NCBI GenBank assembly: GCA_902492045.1
Contig: CABUKB010000002.1
Span: 1-64,000 of the forward strand
Reading direction: 5' to 3'
Source of the DNA: an uncultured Oscillospiraceae bacterium
GTDB lineage: Bacteria > Bacillota > Clostridia > Oscillospirales > Acutalibacteraceae
DNA length: 64,000 bases
Position 1 is the first letter of the stretch. Every line of letters begins with the position of its first letter. The position numbers and the translations under genes were made by a program. Of the stretch, positions 1 to 8,877 are shown in pieces. The notes below the pieces were generated by a model, which was not told the origin of the DNA, made no database searches, and saw nothing but the letters and a program-made list of their open reading frames with translations.

Positions 1-180
1 AGCCACCGCAAGGACAATGAAGAATTCTATGCTTCTCACAAGTTCTTCTCTTTCGCTGACTTTGCCGCTCAGCTTGCCCTCCGGCAGCGTCAATACAACA
101 ATTTCCCCATCCGTCCTCTCAACTGGCGCTCTCCTAAACAGGTCTTATTCTCTTTCCCCAATTTTGTAACACATCATTGA
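1..180 (+). pseudogene. IS transposase, C-terminal fragment (cut by window edge)
   Basis: Frame 1 is open from the first base to a TGA at 178-180 and gives 59 residues beginning SHRKDNEEFY and containing RQRQYNNFPIRP and NWRSPKQVL. This is the usual end of the DDE integrase core of IS3/IS481-type transposases, where the catalytic Glu sits just before the S-H-R motif and would therefore lie outside the window. The protein would act in cut-and-paste or copy-and-paste transposition. I cannot tell whether the upstream part is intact, so 'fragment' here means cut by the window, not necessarily a broken gene. No terminal inverted repeat is obvious in 181-223. Confidence 0.72.
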
Positions 181-223
181 CTAACCGACAGAATCCATCT
201 AAGACAATAGAAATTTACCACGG

Positions 224-1165
224 TCATATTGGTTTCCTGTGCTTGAATTCGCTTTTGCGTTTTTCCACAGCTTCTCTGCGAAAAGCGGCGGGAGGAGTTC
301 CGGTCATTTCCGTAAATATGCGCGTAAAATGTTCCGCCGTTGAAAAACCGCACTGAATGGCAATGTCCTTGATGGGGATCTCAGTAAAACGCAACAGTTT
401 CTGCGCGGTTTCGATTCGATATTGGCGCAGATATTCAACGGCCGTCATACCGAGCTGTTCCCGGAACAGGCGGCTCAATGTGGTGCGGTTGGTACCACTG
501 TCTGCAACGATATCCGGATAGATAATCCTATCCATATAATGGGTTTCAATGTAAAAAATCGCTCGTTTGACAATAGGATTTGTCACCACTTTTGCCGGAT
601 GCCCCACCGCCAGTTTTCCCATGAGTTTGAGTTGATAATGCGTCTCCAGCACCATGAGCAGGTTCATGAATCCGGCCCTTGCACGGCAGCTCCAATACAC
701 ATCGGGCTGTTCGGTCAACTGCAGTTCCATCTCGTCGAAGGCTTCCAGGATGCGCGGCAAATACCGCTCCAATATCGGAAGGCACAGACTTCCCCGGACA
801 AAAGGGGCCAACATAAACATGTCGTGAACACTGGCGATATCTTGATACTGTTCGTTGCGCAGCAGATCAAACGTCATATTGATATTGAGAAACTGCGGGT
901 TAAAGTAAACCGCCATGGCCCGCAGTTTGCTTTTTCGAACCAGTATAGGGGATTCCTGCTCATTGAAGGTAACAAAACTTGGCGCGACAGCCGTTACCTC
1001 TCCTTTTTGCGTATGCAACACCACCACGCCTTCAAGCACAAGCAAGAGCAGAAACCCTTTGCCCTGTGTGTCCATCTTTTCGCAGCTTTCAAAACGGACA
1101 CACCGTACCTGGGCTTTTTGGCCGGCGTTTTGGTGCCCCACGGTATGGATCTCCAACTTCTTCAT
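224..1165 (-). CDS. AraC family transcriptional regulator
   Basis: A 313-residue protein with a divergent N-terminal sensing half and a C-terminal AraC/XylS DNA-binding domain (about residues 200-300). The first helix-turn-helix covers VADSGTNRTTLSRLFRE and the second covers IKDIAIQCGFSTAEHFTRIF, followed by the typical GTPPAAFRR end. It probably binds a small ligand and activates or represses a nearby or distant operon; the ligand cannot be read from sequence. It lies 72 bp after addA on the same strand, so it may be read through from addA. The ATG at 1165 directly abuts an AGAAGGGG stretch; a TTG three codons later has better spacing, so the start is uncertain by a few residues. Confidence 0.85.
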   Translation of the reverse strand: MKKLEIHTVGHQNAGQKAQVRCVRFESCEKMDTQGKGFLLLLVLEGVVVLHTQKGEVTAVAPSFVTFNEQESPILVRKSKLRAMAVYFNPQFLNINMTFDLLRNEQYQDIASVHDMFMLAPFVRGSLCLPILERYLPRILEAFDEMELQLTEQPDVYWSCRARAGFMNLLMVLETHYQLKLMGKLAVGHPAKVVTNPIVKRAIFYIETHYMDRIIYPDIVADSGTNRTTLSRLFREQLGMTAVEYLRQYRIETAQKLLRFTEIPIKDIAIQCGFSTAEHFTRIFTEMTGTPPAAFRREAVEKRKSEFKHRKPI

Positions 1166-1237
1166 CCCCTTCTATCCATTAAGTATATAAGGAGAACGGA
1201 AAAGTTTCAAGATCCCTTGCCATGATGTGAATGTTTT

Positions 1238-4200
1238 TTACTGTGCGCTGCTTTTCACAATACCGACCGATACCGTTTTCCCAAGGTGAAAGGAATAAAG
1301 CAGGCAATCTGAAACCGGAAGCTCAAAGGTGAGGGAGAAGGCCTCCGCGTAGAGATGGAGTTGACCGGCATACCGGCGGATCAATTCCTGGCTGTCTCCA
1401 ACACGGTCGGTTTTGTAATCCACAATCACAAGGGAACCGTTTTCCTCAAAAATACAATCGGCGATTCCCTGTATCGTGATGTAGTCCCGCCATCCGTCGG
1501 CCGGAGCAGTCAAATCGGGGAAAAAATGGCCGGCGGGTTGTTCCATGGTGAAGGCCAGTTCACGCATACAGCGTGGGGAACGCCGGATCCGTTCATAGAG
1601 AGGGCTTGCAAAGAAACGGCGCAGCTTGTCAAAATCCAGGCTTTCCCCCTGCTGGCTGGTCAGAAACCCTCGGGAAACCAGGCGCTGTGCTTCCGCCTGT
1701 GCATCGGCTGCGGCCAGGTCGTACTGCGCATATTGCATAAACATGTGAAGAGCTGTGCCTCGCTCCGCCGGGGTCAGACCGCTCTTCCCCAGAAAAGCCG
1801 GTCGTTTGTTAGCGACGGTTTCCCGTTTGAAGACACGGTGAGCAATATCGGAGGCGGCGATCTTTGCCGGCAGGGAGGAAAGCGCCGCATAAGGATAGCG
1901 GTAGGCGATCCGATCCCGTATATGGGCGGCCAAACGCGGGTCGGCGTCCGCAAGAGCTTCCGTCTGCCGGATCTCGTCCTCCGGCTGAGGGACAGGCAGA
2001 CAGTGGATATGCCACGCGGTCTGGCATGGCAATAACGGCAAAGCCTCCGTTCCGGCCATTTGACGAAGCGCGGAGGCGGACGGATGCCGCAGTGCTGCTG
2101 AGAGAACCCAATCTCCCAGCCCTCCCGCATCCAATACGGCATACGCCGGCAAAGCCTCCTCTTTACTTAGTCCGGAAGCGAGTGCCGCCAGTCGGGCGTG
2201 CGGATTTTTGACAGATATCGTGAGGATCAACTTTTCTCTGGCCCTGGTCATGGCCACATACAGAATCCGCAGTTCTTCTGCCCGTTCGCTGCGGCGGATG
2301 GATAAAGAGGCTGCCTGCCGGGGGAGTGTATCGAAACGATTATAGGTATTGGGATCACGGCGGGACATTCCGACCCCCAGCGTGGGATGGAGAAGCAGAT
2401 CCTCCCGCGTGGAAGCCGAATTAAAAGCATGCCCAAGCCCGGCCAGGAAAACCACAGGATATTCAAGTCCCTTGCTGTGATGGATGCTGAGTATTTGCAC
2501 GGCATCCGTGTGTCCAGACAAAACAGCGGGAGGGAGGTCCATCTGTTGTTCTTCCATCCGGTCTAGATAACGGATGAAGGCGGCAAGGCCCCGAAACCCG
2601 TTTTCCTCAAAACGCCGGGCGTGTTCCTCTAAGAGGCGGAGATTGGCCAACTTCTGCTCCCCCCCACGGCGTACACGCATGACGGCGGGCAGAGCGGTCT
2701 CATCATATAGGCGGGTGAGAAGACGGTCTACGGGCAGGGTGGAAGCGAGAGTGCGGTACAGCGTCATCCGGCGTAGGAATTCGCGGCATCGGTCCGGCAA
2801 ATCCCCCTCCTTGCCGCCACTGATCCGTCCGGCCATGCGGTTCACCGCCGTAAAAAGGCAACTGTGAGGTTCCAGAAGCCGTATGGCCGCCAAATCATCG
2901 GGGGTAAAGCCATACAGTGGGGACAGCAGCACCGCCAGGAGGGGAATATCCAGAAGCGGATTGTCGATCACCCGGAGCATGGACAGAGCCAGGGAAATCT
3001 CCGGGGTTGCGAAAAGACCACGGTCTCCGGCCGCCGTCACCGGTATACCGGCCTTGGTCAGCGCGGTGGCATAGGTGTCGGAACGCCCCTTTTTACTTCG
3101 CAGAAGAATGCAGAAATCTCCGTATCGGGCGGGGCGGGGCACCCCATTTTCCGTGACCTGCAGATGTCCCTTCAGTTCTGCAATTCGCCGAGCGATCCAA
3201 CGGGCTTCTCCCATATCGCGGTTGTCCGAAGGATCATCGCCGGTGTCGGCGTCCAAAAGACAAATCTCGGTCTCGTACCCCGTCCCAGCAGGATAGAAGG
3301 CGCAGGGAACCAACGCCTCCCGATCCCCATAGGCGATGCCGCAGGAGTCTTTGGACATCAGTTGACGGAACAAAAAGTTCACACTGTCCGTCACCTCCGG
3401 CCGGCTTCGGAAATTGTGCCCCAAAGTGATGGTGGCCGGGTAATCTTGGCCGTTGAAATCCGGCCAGGTTTCGCGTTTTTGGAGAAAAAGCTCGGGCATG
3501 GCCTGGCGAAAACCATATATACTCTGTTTAACATCGCCCACAAAAAAAAGATTGCTTCCCTTGCGGGACATGGCGTAGAATATAGCATCTTGGGCGGCGT
3601 TGGTGTCTTGATATTCATCTACCAGGATTTCGTCGAACCGTCCGGACAGTTCTTGGGCGAGCGGGGAGGGGAGGAGCAAACCGTCATCCCCCCGGACAGT
3701 GAGAAGGCGGAGGGCACCGTGTTCAAGATCATAAAAATCCAGTATTTTGCGGGCCGTTTTCTTTTCTTCATAACGGGAGGCAAAGCGGCGGACCAGGTCG
3801 AATAAAGCCGTGGTGTAACGGCGCAGGACTGCCAAATCCTCCAGGCATTGCGCCTCGTTTCCCCCCAGCAGGCCGGGCAAAGGCCGAACCAGGCTTTTCA
3901 CTTTGCTGCGGAGATCTTTTATCCGTTCCTTGGCTGCTACGTCTGCACAAGTGCGCACCGGTTTGAGCGGCGCCAGCGCGATTTTCGACAAATCGCTTGG
4001 GATTTGGTCCCACACACAGCCTGGAGACCGGATGCGCCCCAGCGCATCGTCAATCGCCTGCCGGTCCGCCTCCAGCGCCGGCCGGTATTTGTCCGCCAGA
4101 ACCCCGTCACTGTCTGTCTGCTGCCATGCCAGAACGGTTAAATGCCGCGCATGGCGGAGAACCGTCTCGATGTGATGAAGAACAATGTCAGCCCAAACCG

Positions 4201-4825
4201 TATCGGAAAGAGAACCGTCCGTGTCGTATGCTTTCTCTTTTTCATGGAGCCAACCTTCGGGATCGGGATGGGATTGAATAAAATCGTATATTTTTTCAAC
4301 GTCTTCCGCTAAACGACGGTCACTTTTGCCGTTATTGAGCATGTCAGCCAGTTCCAGAAAACCGGGCTCTTCCCGCCCATAGGCTTCCTCGAGGATTTCA
4401 CCTACCGCCTCTTCCCTCAAAAGACGGGTTTCCGCCTCTTCTGAGACGCGGAATTGGGGAGATATGCCGAGTAGATGGAAATTTTCACGAAGGAGATTGC
4501 TGCAAAAGCTGTCCACCGTGCTGATTGCCGCATAGGGCAGCAGCGTTTGCTGATGCCGCAGACGCCGGTTTCCCGGATGTTCGGCGATCAGACGGGCGAT
4601 TTCAGAAGCGATGCGCTGTCTCATCTCGGCCGCCGCCGCTTTCGTAAAAGTGACCACTAGCAGCCGGTCGAGGCTGGTGGGGGTTTCTTCACAGGTAATT
4701 TTATGGAGAATGCGCTCAACCAGCACGGCGGTCTTGCCGGATCCGGCCGCGGCTGATATCAGCAGAGGGCCGCCGGGTGCCTCGATACATTGCCTTTGTT
4801 CGGTTGTCCACTGCCTTTTCGCCAT
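1238..4825 (-). CDS. addA: ATP-dependent helicase/nuclease subunit A (AddA)
   Basis: A 1195-residue UvrD-like superfamily 1 helicase fused to a RecB-type nuclease. The Walker A motif SAAAGSGKT is at residues 24-32, motif Ia is VVTFTKAAAAEMRQR, the Walker B equivalent is DEYQDTN, helicase motif VI is YVAMTRAREKL and the C-terminal nuclease motif is IVDYKTD. Length matches Firmicutes AddA. With AddB it forms the heterodimer that resects double-strand breaks and loads recombinase at Chi, the Firmicutes counterpart of RecBCD. It is the last gene of addB-Nudix-addA; a GAGGGGG ribosome site precedes its ATG. Confidence 0.97.
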   Translation of the reverse strand: MAKRQWTTEQRQCIEAPGGPLLISAAAGSGKTAVLVERILHKITCEETPTSLDRLLVVTFTKAAAAEMRQRIASEIARLIAEHPGNRRLRHQQTLLPYAAISTVDSFCSNLLRENFHLLGISPQFRVSEEAETRLLREEAVGEILEEAYGREEPGFLELADMLNNGKSDRRLAEDVEKIYDFIQSHPDPEGWLHEKEKAYDTDGSLSDTVWADIVLHHIETVLRHARHLTVLAWQQTDSDGVLADKYRPALEADRQAIDDALGRIRSPGCVWDQIPSDLSKIALAPLKPVRTCADVAAKERIKDLRSKVKSLVRPLPGLLGGNEAQCLEDLAVLRRYTTALFDLVRRFASRYEEKKTARKILDFYDLEHGALRLLTVRGDDGLLLPSPLAQELSGRFDEILVDEYQDTNAAQDAIFYAMSRKGSNLFFVGDVKQSIYGFRQAMPELFLQKRETWPDFNGQDYPATITLGHNFRSRPEVTDSVNFLFRQLMSKDSCGIAYGDREALVPCAFYPAGTGYETEICLLDADTGDDPSDNRDMGEARWIARRIAELKGHLQVTENGVPRPARYGDFCILLRSKKGRSDTYATALTKAGIPVTAAGDRGLFATPEISLALSMLRVIDNPLLDIPLLAVLLSPLYGFTPDDLAAIRLLEPHSCLFTAVNRMAGRISGGKEGDLPDRCREFLRRMTLYRTLASTLPVDRLLTRLYDETALPAVMRVRRGGEQKLANLRLLEEHARRFEENGFRGLAAFIRYLDRMEEQQMDLPPAVLSGHTDAVQILSIHHSKGLEYPVVFLAGLGHAFNSASTREDLLLHPTLGVGMSRRDPNTYNRFDTLPRQAASLSIRRSERAEELRILYVAMTRAREKLILTISVKNPHARLAALASGLSKEEALPAYAVLDAGGLGDWVLSAALRHPSASALRQMAGTEALPLLPCQTAWHIHCLPVPQPEDEIRQTEALADADPRLAAHIRDRIAYRYPYAALSSLPAKIAASDIAHRVFKRETVANKRPAFLGKSGLTPAERGTALHMFMQYAQYDLAAADAQAEAQRLVSRGFLTSQQGESLDFDKLRRFFASPLYERIRRSPRCMRELAFTMEQPAGHFFPDLTAPADGWRDYITIQGIADCIFEENGSLVIVDYKTDRVGDSQELIRRYAGQLHLYAEAFSLTFELPVSDCLLYSFHLGKTVSVGIVKSSAQ

Positions 4826-4838
4826 ATGGACCGCCCCC

Positions 4839-5300
4839 TCAATCCCATATAAAGTCTCCGGCTAAACCTTCGTCGGTCCAGGTGCCGAGAACTTCCCGAA
4901 ATTCATGGTCTCGATAGATCCGCCAAAACACATCCATATTGGGAGACAACGGCCCTTTCTCAAAAGTAGCCGTATCCGCCCAGAACACGCGTCCTTCGCG
5001 TGTTTTCTCGAGCAATTCTCCACTGAATGATTTCGTCCGGTAGAGAAAAAGCAGCCATCTAGCCCCTGTATTCGGATGAATCCAATTGGCCAGTCCCACC
5101 ATCTGAGGATGGCTGACCAACAGCCCGGTTTCCTCCTTCACTTCCCGGATGACGGAGCAAACCACGCTTTCATTCTCTTTCACCTTGCCTCCCGGCAGCG
5201 TGAGGCCGGCAAACGGAGACGCAACCTTGTCCAATACCACCATTCGCTGGCTTTTGGGATCTTCGATCAGGCACATGTTATATAAGCGCACGTCTGCCAT
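4839..5300 (-). CDS. Nudix hydrolase (8-oxo-dGTPase type)
   Basis: A 153-residue protein starting MADVRLYNMC. The Nudix box is complete: GGKVKENESVVCSVIREVKE followed by ETGLLV, fitting GX5EX7REUXEEXGU. The family hydrolyses nucleoside diphosphates linked to another moiety; the N-terminal layout and box are closest to MutT/YtkD-like oxidised-nucleotide hydrolases, but the substrate is inferred. I chose the ATG at 5300 instead of a longer reading because GGAGGAAACGTAAA lies directly before it and overlaps the end of addB. It sits between addB and addA, so it is co-expressed with the recombinational repair machine, which suits a role in clearing damaged nucleotides. Confidence 0.85.
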   Translation of the reverse strand: MADVRLYNMCLIEDPKSQRMVVLDKVASPFAGLTLPGGKVKENESVVCSVIREVKEETGLLVSHPQMVGLANWIHPNTGARWLLFLYRTKSFSGELLEKTREGRVFWADTATFEKGPLSPNMDVFWRIYRDHEFREVLGTWTDEGLAGDFIWD

Positions 5301-5301
5301 T

Positions 5302-8300
5302 TTACGTTTCCTCCGTTGGCGGGGATTCTTTTTCCAATTCCTGCAGGATTTGGGCCGTATCCCGCCTGACAATCAAGCGGACAGGGTCATCCGGCTCGTG
5401 CCCGCAGACGGCGCGGTAATCGCAGTATTCGCAGCCGTCGACCGCGCCACCGGCCGGCAGGGCCGCTATATCTCCCCGGCGAAGCGTTTCGGCCATGGAG
5501 GTGAGGAGTTTTTGAATCTTGATTTTCAGCAGACCGAACTGACGGAGGGAAGCAATGCTCGAGCCTTTTGCCGGACGGCCGGTCTTGGGGTCCAGCCGGG
5601 CGGGAATGAACAGTCCAGCCGCATCGGTTTCCATGGCCTGAATGATCTCAGGGTCGTCAAGAATCAAGCCGTTCATCTTCATGGTCAAAAGCTGCTCTCG
5701 TTCGAGTGACGGGGGATCTGCGTCACGGGACAGGCGGACCACCGGCAGTTTCGCCGGCAGGTACAGAACCCCGGCCGGCCGTATGACATGGCCATATCGG
5801 CCGTCTCCGTTCTGCCAGAGAGAAAGCAGATAGATCAGCATTTGAAGGTTGAGGCCTTCGAGCACTTCGGAAAGCCGGAATTCTCGCTGACCCGTCTTAT
5901 AATCGACAACCCGTACATAATCGGCCTCTCCCGTGCGGTAGAGATCCACCCGGTCTACGGTTCCCCGGATCTGCACCTGTGTGCCGTCCGCCAGCGTCAG
6001 GGTCAGGGATGGGACCCCCTGACCGTTTTCATCCGTATCTCCGATGGGAAGCTCGTAATCTACCGGCACAAAGCGGCTTTGCTCCAGTTCACGTACCACT
6101 CTCCACATCAGATTGGAACAGGTTCGGGTCAGCTGCTCTAGCAAGTGGTTTAGACGTTTTGTTTTATTGTCCCGTCCACCCATATACGTTTGGACATATC
6201 CCTCCACGACCGCCGCTGTATCGGCATTGATCCGGGGTCGGTCAACGGCCGAAAAACCATCGCGTGCGTAAGAGGGGAGAAGCTGTTCCATAACATAGTG
6301 AGCGAGGGTACCGGCCTCGGCAGCGTTTAAATCGGCGGGCTGCCGCCTTTTGGTGTGCAAACCATACCGGCAAAAATACGCGAAACGGCAACGGTGGTAG
6401 GATTCCACTTGACTGGGGGAAAGCCGCATATGTCCGCCGAAAAAAGTGCGGGCCGCCGCCGGATCTCGAAAGGAGTGGGGTTGGGCCGCCGACGCCCGCT
6501 GCATGGCCTGCAGCCGCCGTTGATAGGAAGGCTGGGAGGCGAAGACCTGTCGGAATGCTGCGCCGGAAGGGGAGTTTTCACCCCATTTTGAAGCCAGCCG
6601 GTCAAAAGCGTCGGCTTCGGACTCCACATCCCATCCTTCCGGATCCTCGGGAACCAGAAGAGAACAGCCGGGTAAAATCCTGCGCACGGTTTCCACCAAA
6701 CTGGAAGGAGTAAGGGATTCTCCCTTTACAGATGTGGCATAGGTTACAAACAAGCGGTGGGATGGAGCCGCAAGGGCCGTATAGGCATAAAAAAGTTCCT
6801 CTGCTGTCTGCCATTCTGAGGTGTCAGCCATGGGAAGGCCCAATTCCATCAGGCGCCGGCGTTCCGCATCGCCCAAAACGCCCCCGGAGACCGGATATGC
6901 CGGAAAAATCCCTTCGTTTGCTCCTAGAATCAGGACGGTCTTGGGAGAAGAGAAACGGATCCGGTCGGCGGCACCGATTTGAACAGCGTCGAGAGACTGC
7001 GGAATGCTGCCGAGATCCTCCATTTTGGCCATTAAGTGGAATAAATCCGCAAACCGGGCGGGGGGAAGAACGGTGTCTCTCAAAACAAAGGCGAATTTAT
7101 CCAAAAGCTCCATCGTCATATCCCAGAGCCGGGACTGCCTCTCGGCGAGTGCATGTTCTCCGGCCTGATCCAAACGGGCAACCTGAAAACGAACCATGCG
7201 GGCGGTGTGAGCTGCTTCCAGATAATCGTATAGGGCCAATGCAAAATCGTGTCCGCTCAGGGGTTGGGATAAGCGGCGATGCAGGGCCTCCAAAGGCCGG
7301 ATGATCCGGCGTCTCAAGCGGTTGAGATGATCCAGGCGTTTTTCAGAATCGGGCGACATTTCCCGGGAAAGCCCGTCTGGATTCCATGGCCAGTCCTGCC
7401 TCCATTGAGAGCCCCGAATTCTCCACTGATAAACATAATTCTCCAGCAGAGAAATGGATCGGGGGGAAAACCCAGACAGACCGGTTTTAAGCAGCCGGAA
7501 AACGTCCTCGCTGTTCCAACCACCGGTCACACACCGCAGAGCCGCCCCCAGCAGCACGATGATCGGGTCGGTTAAAATCGAGTCGCGCCGGTCGATGGAG
7601 CAGGGGAGATCCTCCTGTTCAAAAGCGGCCTCCAACAAGCCTTGATAGTCGTCGAGATTTCGGACCACCACCGTGAAATCCCGGCAGCGTCCTCCCTCCT
7701 CGCGCAGAATCCGGCGGACTGTTCGCGCGGCAAAACGGCATTCCGTTTCCCGATTGGGACAAGGAACAACCGCCACTGCGGGTGCCTCCTCCTGGAAAAC
7801 CGCCGGCGCCGGTAAAAAGGCGTTTTCCTCTAAAAACCGCAACGCAGGATCGGCGGCCCGGTGGTTTTCTCGCAGCAGACGGGCTTTCGCCACCGGGACA
7901 TGATGTTCGCGGGCCAAGTCCCGTAAGCGGGCTGCCGTACGAATAGCCGGGGCAAACCGGCCAAACTCCTGTGCCTCCTCTGCGTTATCGGTAAGGGTGT
8001 CGGTACACAGGGACACGACCGTTTTTTTCGACCGGCTGATGAGTGTGCCCAGTATTTGCATTTCCTGATAAGTAAACCCCTTAAACCCATCGACGTATAA
8101 GCAGACTCCGTCAAATAGATGGCTTTCCAGTATGCGGTGCGAAAGCACGGTCAGATCATCCAATGGATCAATCTGTTCGGTTTGGGATATCAACGCTTCA
8201 TAGGCGCCGTATATCAGGCCCAATTCGTGCATTTTCCGCTTTAGGGTTCCTTCTTCGAGAGATTCAGACGTCTTCGATAGTTGGTCGGGGGAAAGCCCGC

Positions 8301-8691
8301 ACTGTTTACACTCAGAAAGAAAAGCCAGAACAGCCTGCATATAGTCCGGGTCGGCGGCGTGACGCCGGTAAAGGGTCAAATGATCCGTGACCTCGCGTAT
8401 GGCTTGGCTGACCAGCAGTACCCGCGCGCCGTCATCCATACGCTTTCCGGCCACGCCTCCCAGTTCCCGAAATACCGTCTGTGCCAGACGGGTAAAGCTC
8501 AACACCTGTACACGAGAGGCACGCCGTGGTCCAAGCCGGCGAAGCAGCGTTTTTTCACTTTCAAAGGAAAACTGCTCCGGAACCAGGAGAAACAGGGGAG
8601 GGGCGGATTCCTGTTCCGCCAGATGGGTGAGCTCATGGAAGACGGTATCGGTCTTTCCTGTACCCGCGCCGCCAATCAGCAGTTCCAGCAT
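5302..8691 (-). CDS. addB: ATP-dependent helicase/nuclease subunit B (AddB)
   Basis: About 1129 residues. The N-terminal Walker A is GGAGTGKTD; the C-terminal half carries a RecB nuclease motif (VVDYKTG) framed by an iron-sulfur cluster signature, one Cys in YHRCRFAYFCRYGL and the C-x2-C-x5-C set in CEYCDYRAVC. This is the known AddB fold, in which the 4Fe-4S cluster staples the nuclease domain. The start is the ATG at 8691, preceded by AAGGAGG with good spacing; a 52-residue upstream extension in the same frame has no such site and reads across the promoter. First gene of the addB-Nudix-addA operon. Confidence 0.97.
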   Translation of the reverse strand: MLELLIGGAGTGKTDTVFHELTHLAEQESAPPLFLLVPEQFSFESEKTLLRRLGPRRASRVQVLSFTRLAQTVFRELGGVAGKRMDDGARVLLVSQAIREVTDHLTLYRRHAADPDYMQAVLAFLSECKQCGLSPDQLSKTSESLEEGTLKRKMHELGLIYGAYEALISQTEQIDPLDDLTVLSHRILESHLFDGVCLYVDGFKGFTYQEMQILGTLISRSKKTVVSLCTDTLTDNAEEAQEFGRFAPAIRTAARLRDLAREHHVPVAKARLLRENHRAADPALRFLEENAFLPAPAVFQEEAPAVAVVPCPNRETECRFAARTVRRILREEGGRCRDFTVVVRNLDDYQGLLEAAFEQEDLPCSIDRRDSILTDPIIVLLGAALRCVTGGWNSEDVFRLLKTGLSGFSPRSISLLENYVYQWRIRGSQWRQDWPWNPDGLSREMSPDSEKRLDHLNRLRRRIIRPLEALHRRLSQPLSGHDFALALYDYLEAAHTARMVRFQVARLDQAGEHALAERQSRLWDMTMELLDKFAFVLRDTVLPPARFADLFHLMAKMEDLGSIPQSLDAVQIGAADRIRFSSPKTVLILGANEGIFPAYPVSGGVLGDAERRRLMELGLPMADTSEWQTAEELFYAYTALAAPSHRLFVTYATSVKGESLTPSSLVETVRRILPGCSLLVPEDPEGWDVESEADAFDRLASKWGENSPSGAAFRQVFASQPSYQRRLQAMQRASAAQPHSFRDPAAARTFFGGHMRLSPSQVESYHRCRFAYFCRYGLHTKRRQPADLNAAEAGTLAHYVMEQLLPSYARDGFSAVDRPRINADTAAVVEGYVQTYMGGRDNKTKRLNHLLEQLTRTCSNLMWRVVRELEQSRFVPVDYELPIGDTDENGQGVPSLTLTLADGTQVQIRGTVDRVDLYRTGEADYVRVVDYKTGQREFRLSEVLEGLNLQMLIYLLSLWQNGDGRYGHVIRPAGVLYLPAKLPVVRLSRDADPPSLEREQLLTMKMNGLILDDPEIIQAMETDAAGLFIPARLDPKTGRPAKGSSIASLRQFGLLKIKIQKLLTSMAETLRRGDIAALPAGGAVDGCEYCDYRAVCGHEPDDPVRLIVRRDTAQILQELEKESPPTEET

Positions 8692-8729
8692 ACCAGCACC
8701 CTCCTTGTCCGCATAAATCCACTTCCGAC

Positions 8730-8758
8730 AGTATACACTATTTTTCGCGAAAAAGAAA
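8730..8758 (-). promoter_or_regulatory. Likely addB operon promoter with embedded palindrome
   Basis: On the minus strand a TATACT -10 (8730-8735) lies about 40 bp before the addB ATG. The -35 region is weak (TTTCTT at 8753-8758 with 17 bp spacing). The spacer holds a perfect 14-bp palindrome TTTTTCGCGAAAAA (8741-8754), which could be an operator. It does not fit the Firmicutes LexA box, so SOS control is not indicated. Confidence 0.45.
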
Positions 8759-8810
8759 CGGCGTGTTTTGGAAAACGGTCCGGAGAATTTGCAGATACGC
8801 CATAGTCCTG

Positions 8811-8827
8811 TCATGAATTGTTCATGA
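8811..8827. promoter_or_regulatory. 17-bp inverted repeat upstream of the SDR gene
   Basis: TCATGAA and TTCATGA are perfect 7-bp arms around a TTG centre. The site is in the addB/SDR divergent region, about 50 bp before the SDR start codon, where an operator for the plus-strand gene would be expected. No regulator can be assigned from sequence. Confidence 0.4.
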
Positions 8828-8877
8828 GCGTGTGGCATACTATCCATACCGAGATAAAAGGAAAGGGATGGACGGGC

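Noticed and set aside
181..223. Terminal inverted repeat of the edge IS element
   Set aside because: No partner end is inside the window and no target duplication can be tested, so no attachment end can be called.
422..1225. 267-codon plus-strand frame opposite the AraC gene
   Set aside because: No domain, no ribosome site; the minus-strand product has clear AraC helix-turn-helix motifs.
2864..3805. 313-codon plus-strand frame inside addA
   Set aside because: Antisense to helicase motifs of AddA, which are fully conserved.
8741..8754. LexA/SOS box before addB
   Set aside because: The palindrome TTTTTCGCGAAAAA does not match the GAAC-N4-GTTC core of Firmicutes LexA sites.
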